Of a stretch of DNA of 64,000 nucleotides, positions 26,930 to 34,191 are shown piece by piece (position 1 is the stretch's first letter; every line of letters begins with the position of its first letter). The stretch is from assembly GCF_016592595.1 (NCBI RefSeq), contig NZ_AP012977.1:1054001-1118000 (forward strand). Reading direction: 5' to 3'. The notes below the pieces were generated by a model. It searched no databases. It was not told the origin of the DNA and worked only from the letters and a program-made list of their open reading frames with translations. Source of the DNA: Abyssogena phaseoliformis symbiont OG214. GTDB lineage: Bacteria > Pseudomonadota > Gammaproteobacteria > PS1 > Pseudothioglobaceae. Position numbers and translations under genes: made by a program.

Positions 26930-27616
26930 TCAGAAATCATCATCTTCAATAGGTGGATTGCCATCAAAAATATCAAATTGTCTCTTTTGTAAATAAGAAG
27001 AGCGTGTTGCAATGTAAACATCGTCTGAATTTTTAAGTAAATCTGTTGCTGGTAATAATTTAACTCTAGTGTCAACAGTTCTAGTGAGTAATAAAACGGT
27101 TTCTTCAGTGGTGTTTAACCCCTTGGTTACATCTACATTTTCAGTAATATCAATATAAGTACCTGCTGAATCACGCATGGTTGATGGACCCAAAATCGGC
27201 AAAACCACATAAGGACCGCTTGGCACACCCCACACTGCCATCGTTTGACCAAAATCTTCATTGGTTTTTTCTAGCCCAATATCACTAGCAACATCAAATA
27301 AACCAGCCAATCCTATGGTACTATTCACTAAAATCCTGCCAAACGTGCTCACACTATCAAATAATTCAAACTGCAAAATTTCATTACCCAGTGTGGAGAT
27401 ATCGTCCAAATTAGAAGAAAAATCACTGACTCGGTTTTGCGCTGTTTCAGGCACAGATTCTTTATAAGTTCTAGCTGCAGGCTCAAAAACATTTTCATCT
27501 AAGGTTTGATTAAACTCAAAAACTGCTCTATTTGATTCTTCAAATGGATCAACATCTTCAGCCGTAGTAATTGTACCGAATGCCAATAATAAAAAACTCA
27601 TTAATAAATTTTTCAT
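26930..27616 (-). CDS. mlaA: MlaA/VacJ-family phospholipid transport protein
   Basis: MlaA removes mislocalised phospholipids from the outer leaflet of the outer membrane and hands them to MlaC. The 228-residue protein has the VacJ pattern: [19 protein letters not shown], then [47 protein letters not shown]. The N-terminal hydrophobic stretch is a signal peptide, but there is no cysteine near it, so it lacks the lipobox of E. coli MlaA and may be a soluble or differently anchored form. It starts within the carA stop codon (ATGA) and ends 22 bases before carB. Confidence 0.9.
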   Translation of the reverse strand: MKNLLMSFLLLAFGTITTAEDVDPFEESNRAVFEFNQTLDENVFEPAARTYKESVPETAQNRVSDFSSNLDDISTLGNEILQFELFDSVSTFGRILVNSTIGLAGLFDVASDIGLEKTNEDFGQTMAVWGVPSGPYVVLPILGPSTMRDSAGTYIDITENVDVTKGLNTTEETVLLLTRTVDTRVKLLPATDLLKNSDDVYIATRSSYLQKRQFDIFDGNPPIEDDDF

Positions 27617-28734
27617 TCGCTCATCTCCTTAATAAATGTATCAAATAAACCACTCATATCATGTGGCCCTGGTGAGGCCTCAGGATGTCCTTGAAAGCCA
27701 AATGCTTTTTTATTAACAACGCTAATGCCCTGAATAGAGTTGTCAAATAATGAGCGGTGTGTCACTTCTAAATTGTTTGGTATATTTTCCTCTGACACTG
27801 AAAATCCATGATTTTGAGAAGTAATCATCACTTGCTTGGTGTGTAAATTTTGCACAGGATGGTTAGCACCATGATGGCCAAATTTCATCTTTTGCGTTGT
27901 TGCGCCAACTGCTAAAGATAACAATTGATGACCCAAACAAATACCAAATAACGGCACATCTTTTTCTAACAAGGTTTGGATGCTTTTAATAGCATAGCCG
28001 CATGGCTCAGGATCACCCGGTCCATTGGATAAAAATATACCGTCAGGGTTCATCGCTAATATTGTTTCTACTGGTGTTTGTGCATTAACAATAGTTAAAT
28101 CACAGCCTCTGTCTACCAACATCCTTAAAATATTTTTCTTAACGCCATAATCATAAACCACGACTTTAAATTTAGCATCTAATTTGTTAAATTTAGTCTC
28201 TTCCAACGAATAAGAGCCTTGATTAAATTCATACGACTGAGCAGTTGAAACCACTTTTGCTAAATCCGTATTTTTAAGACCAGCAAATGATTGAGCCTTG
28301 GCAATAGCTGCCTCTTGGTCAATGTCATCACCTGCAATAATACACCCTTTAAGTGCACCCTGTGTTCGTAGGTGGCGTGTTAATGCGCGGGTATCAATAT
28401 CACTAATAGCAACAATATGATTTAGTTTTAAATACTCACCTAGAGGCCTATCTGAACGCCAATTGCTTACCATCAAAGGCAAATCTCGGATAATTAAACC
28501 TGCTGCATGAACTTTGTCTGATTCTTCGTCAACTGAATTGGTGCCTGTATTGCCAATATGTGGATAAGTTAGTGCAATGATTTGTTGTGCATATGATGGG
28601 TCGGTTAAAATTTCTTGATAACCTGTCATTGAGGTATTAAACACCACTTCGCCTAAAGTTTCACCATTAGCGCCAATAGATTTTCCATGAAAAATCTTCC
28701 CATCTTCTAATGCTAATAAGGCAACTTGTGACAC
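27613..28734 (-). CDS. carA: Carbamoyl-phosphate synthase small subunit
   Basis: CarA is the glutaminase subunit that channels ammonia to CarB. The C-terminal class I amidotransferase domain has the nucleophile motif GICLGHQ and the histidine region [12 protein letters not shown] place the start at the GTG at 28732-28734, six bases after GGGAG; this gives 373 residues beginning [12 protein letters not shown], close to the E. coli length of 382. An open frame extends 13 codons further but has no support. The stop overlaps the mlaA ATG by 4 bases. Confidence 0.96.
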   Translation of the reverse strand: MSQVALLALEDGKIFHGKSIGANGETLGEVVFNTSMTGYQEILTDPSYAQQIIALTYPHIGNTGTNSVDEESDKVHAAGLIIRDLPLMVSNWRSDRPLGEYLKLNHIVAISDIDTRALTRHLRTQGALKGCIIAGDDIDQEAAIAKAQSFAGLKNTDLAKVVSTAQSYEFNQGSYSLEETKFNKLDAKFKVVVYDYGVKKNILRMLVDRGCDLTIVNAQTPVETILAMNPDGIFLSNGPGDPEPCGYAIKSIQTLLEKDVPLFGICLGHQLLSLAVGATTQKMKFGHHGANHPVQNLHTKQVMITSQNHGFSVSEENIPNNLEVTHRSLFDNSIQGISVVNKKAFGFQGHPEASPGPHDMSGLFDTFIKEMSE

Positions 28735-28852
28735 CAAATACTCCCAAATGAAAAACTTTGAGAATTTTACCATATTATCGCACTACTCTGACATCCAAAT
28801 GCACAAATCAAAGTGATATAATGACGCCTTTAAAAACCAAACAAAAGGCATT

Positions 28853-29122
28853 ATGAAGATAATCGTTGACAATATCAAATGTGGTGGTTGTGCAGGCACC
28901 ATTACTAAAAAATTAACCTCAACTTTTGATACCGAAAATATTGATATTGACATTGAACAAGGCATTATAGATCTTGACGTAGACGACGCTAAAAAAGCCG
29001 AAATTATCAAAGTTCTACTCAATCTTGGCTACCCTGAAATTGATTCAGTCCATGGCTTTAATTCTGCCAAAGCCAAAGCAAAATCCTTTGTTTCTTGTGC
29101 TATTGGCAAAATAGATACATGA
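28853..29122 (+). CDS. Heavy-metal-associated (HMA) domain protein
   Basis: This 89-residue protein has the ferredoxin-like HMA fold of copper chaperones: the metal-binding loop IKCGGCAGTI with Cys10 and Cys13, then LGYPEIDSV at the usual end of the domain. A 20-residue lysine- and alanine-rich tail follows, with one further cysteine. It could be a metallochaperone or have another metal-dependent role. Its TGA overlaps the thiS ATG by 4 bases, which suggests coupled translation with a thiamine sulfur carrier. It is divergent from carA. Confidence 0.85.
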   Translation: MKIIVDNIKCGGCAGTITKKLTSTFDTENIDIDIEQGIIDLDVDDAKKAEIIKVLLNLGYPEIDSVHGFNSAKAKAKSFVSCAIGKIDT

Positions 29123-29319
29123 CACTCACCCTAAATGGCGAGTCGCTAGAAATGGCTAATGGCTTAAACGCACATGATTTGATTGTTCAACTGGGTTATA
29201 AAAATCAGCGCATTGCACTAGAAGTCAATGAAGTCATTATTCCTAAATCCAAACATGCTGAATTTACCCTAAACGAAGGCGATATTTGTGAGATTATTAA
29301 GGCGGTTGGTGGTGGTTAA
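29119..29319 (+). CDS. thiS: ThiS, sulfur-carrier protein
   Basis: ThiS is a ubiquitin-fold sulfur carrier for the thiazole of thiamine; its C-terminal Gly-Gly becomes a thiocarboxylate. The 66-residue protein from ATG 29119 has the family pattern LNGESLEMANG, IALEVNEVIIPKS, GDICEIIKAVGG and ends in GG. thiG, its usual neighbour, does not follow; downstream is a decayed region on the other strand. The ATG overlaps the stop of the HMA gene. Confidence 0.93.
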   Translation: MTLTLNGESLEMANGLNAHDLIVQLGYKNQRIALEVNEVIIPKSKHAEFTLNEGDICEIIKAVGGG

Positions 29320-29330
29320 TATTTTTAACC
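29314..29330 (+). terminator. Weak hairpin at the end of thiS
   Basis: GGTTAA (29314-29319) pairs with TTAACC (29325-29330) around a TATTT loop, overlapping the thiS stop. The following bases are AT-rich but not a clean U-tract, so termination is uncertain. Confidence 0.3.
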
Positions 29331-29388
29331 TAACTATTTTAATACCAGAAAAAGTAAATCAATTACTCTGAGTGTTTGATTTCGTCGC

Positions 29389-29751
29389 TTAATTTACTGT
29401 CATTCCTGCTCTAAAATCTTCCATAGTTGATTGTTTAGCATTTTCTATTCTTAAATCACATTCACCATTAATGGTATTTTTAATTTCTCCCACGTATTCT
29501 AAAATAGAAGGCACCTTACCTTCCATAATTGAGTATTTTTCACTGCACTTATTCTCTGTAATTACTGGGGATTCCATAGGCGCAAGTCATGAGGCTTTAT
29601 AGTCTTTTTCATCATATAAATATGCGACATAAAGAGTTTCAAGAATTTTAGTTTTATACTCAAAAGACATTCCCGATACAAAGCCAAATGCAACATAAAT
29701 AGCATAAACAACATTCATCTGTTTCCATATTTTTTTTATAAAATTAAACAT
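29389..29751 (-). pseudogene. Small unknown ORF split by an in-frame TGA
   Basis: An ATG at 29749-29751 opens a 54-codon frame (starting MFNFIKKIWKQMNVVYAIYV, with a hydrophobic segment at residues 13-28) that meets TGA at 29587-29589. The same frame continues for about 65 more codons to a stop at 29389. The pieces together would make a protein of about 120 residues with an N-terminal membrane anchor. I recognise no family. The ATG directly abuts the TAA of the upstream lipoprotein remnant. Confidence 0.5.
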
Positions 29752-30259
29752 TTATTTATACCCTGATTCGATAAACGCTGGAAACCTCCCCTTAAAACTA
29801 GTACAAATACTTTTCACTTCACTATTTGTATTTTTTATTACTGTAACTGGCTTAGTATTATTTCTATAATTAGTTATCTTTGAATGCCTTTGGTAATTTA
29901 TTGCCAAATGCTTAATAATAGAGGGTAGTTGATTTAATTGATTGATTGATTCTTTTATTAAATTCTTGGTTATACTTGGTAAATTTTTTGGTTGCATTGT
30001 CGCTGCTACTCTTTAATTTTTTGTTTTCTTTTGTTATCTCAGCCAAAACACTCTTATAATTCTTTTCGTTATTAGCAACAGTGCTTTCTAATTTCTTTTG
30101 ATTATTATTTAATACTGTTAAATCACTAGAAATAGAATTGGCTTTTGATTGCGCTGTTTTTAATTTAATTTTATTGCTACGAATGTTATCCTCCATTTGA
30201 CAACTACTCAACATAACTCCAACTATTAAAACACCACTCATTGTTATTAACTTTTTCAT
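29752..30259 (-). pseudogene. Lipoprotein with coiled coil, frameshifted
   Basis: The 5' part (30,259 down to 29,912) encodes a signal peptide with lipobox LSSC at about residues 17-20 (MKKLITMSGVLIVGVMLSSC) followed by a long Lys/Asn/Ser-rich coiled coil with few hydrophobics, 115 codons in all. A second frame (29,997 to 29,752) continues with a different composition and ends in FPAFIESGYK. The overlap between the two open frames suggests one frameshift in an original gene of about 165-170 codons. The 115-residue form could still be a small lipoprotein. No family recognised. Confidence 0.55.
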
Positions 30260-30361
30260 AACCCTCCTTTAAAAAAATAAAAAATACACATTCACCAAAA
30301 GGCTAGGGAAAAACATTGTGTGAAGCCTAATGACAATAAACTTAAATTACTAAAAAAATAA

Positions 30362-30950
30362 CACTATCAACCATTATCATTAACGGCTAAATTGAAAGTG
30401 GTCGTTGCAAATCCACTTTCAGGATTGATTACTTTTATAGTAATAACATAAAAATCATCTCCAACCTCATCCCCATGGTAAGTGAGTAACCCTGTATTTG
30501 CATTAATAGCAAGCCTTCCAAGCAACCCTCCCAGCTGGCTCTGTAAATGTATAAACAGCGCCTGCCTGTATATTGCTCACAATGGGTAGTGTTAAATCCA
30601 AGGAAATCGCCCCACCACCATTATCATCAATACTTTAGTCTGCTATTGATATACTCGGTTGAGAAAATGGCGTGATCCTGTTTACGCCTTTTGTGCTTTG
30701 AATACTCATATTATGAGTAAGCACAATGTCTTCAAAACTGTGGAGTTCTGATAGATGCGGCAGGGTTTGCTGTGATGAGTAAGTGCTAAAATCAAAGGTG
30801 TTGTCAAAGGCAAAGTTCAGACCTAGTTCAATTTTATTAATGTTTTGAGAGGTATTACACTGATAATTTGCAAACCAATGTTTGTGTTTAACGCCCAGCC
30901 TATTAATATTATTACCACACTCAAACCAGCTTTATACGCTTAGTTTTGTA
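30362..30950 (-). pseudogene. Remnant with cadherin-like repeat
   Basis: On the minus strand the frames give an acidic repeat segment SIDDNGGGAISLDL, then AGAVYTFTEPAG, and after a frameshift LAINANTGLLTYHGDEVGDDF and a terminal FNLAVNDNG. This is the pattern of cadherin-like / VCBS-type repeats in large secreted proteins. It contains at least one stop (after SISIAD) and one frameshift. It may be the 3' remainder of the same gene as the beta-barrel remnant upstream, or a separate one. Confidence 0.5.
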
Positions 30951-31563
30951 TTAATACTTGGGTAATAATCTAGCGCAAATACCATAAGATTTTTCATTGT
31001 CTTTAAATTCATAAAAACTTTTACCTGCATTAACGTTAGTATCAACTGTACCAATATCTGTTTTCATTCTTTTGGCAAGTTCAACATAACCCAACTTGGT
31101 AATCTCATCTGCGATTAAATAAGTACTGCCAATATTTTTGCCATTTAGTTTAGTATTAGAAAGCCCAACTTCTGCATATAAATCATCTTTAAGCAAGTAT
31201 CCACCCGCCAAAGCTACAGAGTGTTGATTAACCCTTGCGTAAGCATTATCACCGCCAAAAAGTTTTTGATTAGATAAATTAAGCCCTGTTTTAAAATAGA
31301 ATTTAGAGTTTTGTGGGTTGAGTTTTACCACCATGCCCGTTTTAATAAAATTCTTACTGAGTTCTAATTTTAGTTTTAACTCCTCAGAGTTGAATTTAAC
31401 ACCAAATTACCGCCGGTATTCTTAACAGCGTCCGTATTGAGGGCGTAAAGCTCTATATTGTTTGGCGAATTGGTTTATTCAACTGCATTTATAGTGTGTG
31501 AATGGTAAATATTGATAAACTAATCAAAACCAAACTTTTAAATAATTTTATAGTCTTTTCCTT
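30951..31563 (-). pseudogene. Outer-membrane beta-barrel protein remnant
   Basis: A 127-codon open piece (30,951-31,334) has alternating polar/hydrophobic strands typical of an outer-membrane barrel (SKFYFKTGLNLSNQKLFGG, SVALAGGYLLKDDLYAEVGL). Upstream, other frames give a signal-peptide-like KLFKSLVLISLSIF and a strand segment NIELYALNTDAVKNTGG, interrupted by stops. An AAGGA sits 7 bases before an ATA codon (31,549-31,551) where a start ATG would be expected, suggesting start-codon loss. Confidence 0.6.
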
Positions 31564-31655
31564 GAAAAAATGATTGTATATACTACCAAATGGAAGGTAC
31601 AAAGAGGGCGTTCTAGGGTGTCTCTTATTTGCGATAAATTAGCCAAAAAAACTGA

Positions 31656-31742
31656 CTAGTCGCGAAAACCTAATATCCACTCAAGTTTTTCTTCAACTTG
31701 CTCCATTTCATAACGGCTAAGTTTGATTAACCTATTTAAGAA
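31656..31742 (-). other. Short unassigned coding-like fragment
   Basis: One minus-strand frame reads FLNRLIKLSRYEMEQVEEKL and continues EWILGFRD to a TAG. The composition is that of a real protein C-terminus, but there is no start codon and upstream frames are closed, so it is probably the tail of a deleted gene. I cannot assign a family. The rest of 31,564-31,803 shows nothing else. Confidence 0.3.
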
Positions 31743-31803
31743 TGATTTTTTTAATATCTAAAGCCCTGAATTCGTACATAAAATATCTGGGTCCTTATTC
31801 AAT

Positions 31804-32850
31804 TTAAACCATCCACTCTTTTTTGATTTCATCAGCAGAAAACGGCTTAATGCTTAATTGTTGTACCACGCCAACATTGAGTTTAACTTCTACATCAACC
31901 GAGTCTTCTTCTCTACCTTGAGAATAGCGTGCTAATATTTTAGCAGCAATTTTCAAATCTTCTTGATTTGGCTCACCATCAATCAATGCTAACGGACCAT
32001 TACAACTGGTTGGATATAGATTTGCATATTGGTTACGATAGCCTTCTAGGAATTTAACTTCACCTTCTTCACGAGCAACAATCATTTTAAAACGTGGATT
32101 TGGGCGAATGTGTCTGCCAACTTTGAGCATCATTAAATCATCCAATTGATAATCACGATTACCACGTGATTGCCACATATCAACCAATTTATCAGAATAT
32201 TGTTTATCGGTTAGAAAACAACAACCACCTGCTGGGGTGGCATAATCATCAAAGCCATATTCTTTTGCTAAAGCCGTTTGTGGCTTGCGCGTACGCCCTG
32301 AAAAATCTAATAATTTCTCTCTGTCCACCCAGCCTTCAAGTTCTGCTTTGGTGACTGGCAGATGTTTTGCGCATAAGGGTCTTAGGAGTAAATCATTCGC
32401 ACCTGATTCTGCTTGGACAATAGGCATGGTCTCTTTACGCTGTGACATAGGACGTTGACCCATGACTTCACCTGTAATAATAAAATCAAACTCATGCTCA
32501 ATCATCCACTGTTTGGCTTTTTTGACCATAAAGCCTTTGCAATCTAGGCATGGGTTCATGTTTTTACCATAACCATGCTTAGGGTTTAAAAGCACATCAC
32601 GATATTCTTCAATCACATCAATAATGTGTAACTTAATACCTAGCTGCTCTGCCACCCATAAAGCATTGTTACGTTTTGGCTTGTCTTTTTTTTGCTTGCG
32701 AATGGCGTGTGTATGCCCCTCCACACAAAAGCCAGTAAAAAAATTAATGCCTTCTACATGAATGCCTTGGTCGAGCATTAGTTTAGTGCTTAATAGCGAG
32801 TCTAGTCCGCCTGAAATTAACGATATAGCTTTAATTTGTTTGTTTGTCAT
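31804..32850 (-). CDS. PP-loop ATPase, tRNA thiolase-like (MnmA/ThiI-related)
   Basis: This 348-residue protein has the N-type ATP pyrophosphatase loop SGGLDSLLS at residues 13-21, a CLDC motif near residue 100 and a CC pair in the TPAGGCCFLTD segment, and a C-terminal domain with GRHIRPNPRFKMIVAREE. These features fit the MnmA/ThiI-like group that activates RNA or another substrate for thiolation. It is shorter and differently organised from canonical MnmA (about 370 residues), so the substrate is uncertain. It ends the minus-strand unit behind prmA, with 2 bases between them. Confidence 0.7.
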   Translation of the reverse strand: MTNKQIKAISLISGGLDSLLSTKLMLDQGIHVEGINFFTGFCVEGHTHAIRKQKKDKPKRNNALWVAEQLGIKLHIIDVIEEYRDVLLNPKHGYGKNMNPCLDCKGFMVKKAKQWMIEHEFDFIITGEVMGQRPMSQRKETMPIVQAESGANDLLLRPLCAKHLPVTKAELEGWVDREKLLDFSGRTRKPQTALAKEYGFDDYATPAGGCCFLTDKQYSDKLVDMWQSRGNRDYQLDDLMMLKVGRHIRPNPRFKMIVAREEGEVKFLEGYRNQYANLYPTSCNGPLALIDGEPNQEDLKIAAKILARYSQGREEDSVDVEVKLNVGVVQQLSIKPFSADEIKKEWMV

Positions 32851-32852
32851 GC

Positions 32853-33731
32853 TTATTTCCTAATGCCATCTACACAACACCAATCACCTTTTTGTTTAAC
32901 GCTTAATGTTGAAAAATAATGACCATATGTGTCTAAAATCACCTCTACTTGGTCTTGAAAAATACCAGATAGTACAATTTTTCCGCCTGATTTAATTCGC
33001 CTAGAAAAGTGCTCACACAAACCAACCAAAGGATTAGCCAAGATATTAGCAATCAATAAGTCAACTTGATTTAATTCGCCTTCTTCGTCACTATGTAATA
33101 CAGTTATTTTAGAGTCAACATAGTTAGTTTGAATGTTATTCGTAGTAACAAGCACTGCTTGTGGGTCGTTATCAATGGCGATAACTTCTTTTGCGCCTAA
33201 CTTGGCTGCAGCAATTGCCAAAACACCAGTACCTGTACCATAATCAATCACAGTTAAATCTTTGGGTGGGTTTTGATCTAAATATTGCAAGCATAAATCT
33301 GTCGTTTGATGCGTGCCTGTACCAAATGCCAAGCCAGAATCCATGTCAATAATAACAGCTTCTTTTGACAAAGTGGATGCGTCTTCCCAGGAAGGGAAAA
33401 TCCAAATATTTTTCCCAAATTGCATTTTGTGAAAATATTTTTTGCATTCATCTTCCCAAATACAATTTTTTAGTAGCTCAAAAGAGCTTTGTTCAATATT
33501 ACAAGTTTGCTTTAGCATCATTTGCACATGCGTTTGTTCGACATCTACATTAAATAAAGCACTGATTGTCGTATCTTGCCATAAAGGCGTTTCACCTACA
33601 GGTGGCTCAAAAATAGCATCATCAAATGAGTCGCTAAAAGTAATAGACAAAGCATCCAAACCCATCAGCACCTCAGAGATAAAATCTGCTTGGTCTTTGT
33701 TTGTTCTAATAATGAGTTGCATCCAATCCAT
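32853..33731 (-). CDS. prmA: Ribosomal protein L11 methyltransferase
   Basis: PrmA trimethylates ribosomal protein L11 using S-adenosylmethionine. The 292-residue protein from ATG 33731 (MDWMQLIIRTNKDQ) has the SAM-binding motif VIDYGTGTGVLAIAAAKLGA, then AIDNDPQAV, and the NILANPLVGL motif of the active site, all as in E. coli PrmA. A TATAAT (33,743-33,748 region on the minus strand) lies very close to the start. The PP-loop gene follows immediately. Confidence 0.93.
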   Translation of the reverse strand: MDWMQLIIRTNKDQADFISEVLMGLDALSITFSDSFDDAIFEPPVGETPLWQDTTISALFNVDVEQTHVQMMLKQTCNIEQSSFELLKNCIWEDECKKYFHKMQFGKNIWIFPSWEDASTLSKEAVIIDMDSGLAFGTGTHQTTDLCLQYLDQNPPKDLTVIDYGTGTGVLAIAAAKLGAKEVIAIDNDPQAVLVTTNNIQTNYVDSKITVLHSDEEGELNQVDLLIANILANPLVGLCEHFSRRIKSGGKIVLSGIFQDQVEVILDTYGHYFSTLSVKQKGDWCCVDGIRK

Positions 33732-33840
33732 AGCGTACAAATTATACCCTACAGAATACTGCTAATGCCTCGTCACACACCCTCTTTACAGCTTTGATGG
33801 ATATTTTTATAAAAACCAAGTAAAAAATTAAGGTATTAGG

Positions 33841-33871
33841 TATAATGGGTTATTTATTTTAACAAAATAAC
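33841..33871 (+). promoter_or_regulatory. -10 element and inverted repeat before the DsrC-like gene
   Basis: TATAAT at 33841-33846 lies 37 bases before the ATG. Three bases after it, GTTATTT (33849-33855) and AAATAAC (33865-33871) form a perfect inverted repeat around nine bases, covering the expected transcription start, and an AAGG ribosome binding site follows. It could be an operator or a 5' UTR hairpin. No good -35 is visible. Confidence 0.4.
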
Positions 33872-33882
33872 AAGGTAATAAA

Positions 33883-34173
33883 ATGGGACTAGAAAGAACA
33901 GGCAATGGCTACTTAGTTGATCCAACAATTTGGACGCAAGACATTATGCATGAAATGGCTAAAGAAGATGACATTGAATTAACTGAAAGTATGGTTAATC
34001 AAATTCTTGTAGCCAAAGAGTATTTTGAAGAAAATTCATCAGTACCGCCCATTAGAACCTTTGCCAAAGTTGTCGGCATTGATAAAAAAATCCTATTTAA
34101 AGAATGGCTAACTGGCCCGATGAAACCTATTACCAAATACGGCGGCATGCCCCAACCAACAGGTTGTGTTTAA
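33883..34173 (+). CDS. DsrC/TusE-family protein with a single C-terminal cysteine
   Basis: This 96-residue protein is a paralogue of the operon-encoded DsrC (shared FLVD/YLVD...W...I...MAK.DD..L, and the C-terminal P.PTGCV). It keeps the penultimate cysteine (Cys95) but has threonine where DsrC has its second cysteine eleven residues earlier. That is the TusE-like form, which can take a persulfide but cannot form the intramolecular disulfide used by DsrMK. It stands alone between divergent prmA and convergent alaS. A role in tRNA thiolation or as an additional sulfur carrier is inference. Confidence 0.9.
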   Translation: MGLERTGNGYLVDPTIWTQDIMHEMAKEDDIELTESMVNQILVAKEYFEENSSVPPIRTFAKVVGIDKKILFKEWLTGPMKPITKYGGMPQPTGCV

Positions 34174-34191
34174 TCATTAACTTAACATAAA

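Noticed and set aside
29587-29589. In-frame TGA read as selenocysteine
   Set aside because: The flanking peptide shows no selenoprotein family, there is no visible SECIS-like hairpin just after it, and the region is full of other lesions.
31656-31742. Fragment as a transposase tail
   Set aside because: It lies next to a decayed region, but no DDE, HUH or inverted-repeat feature is visible, so mobile-element origin is unsupported.
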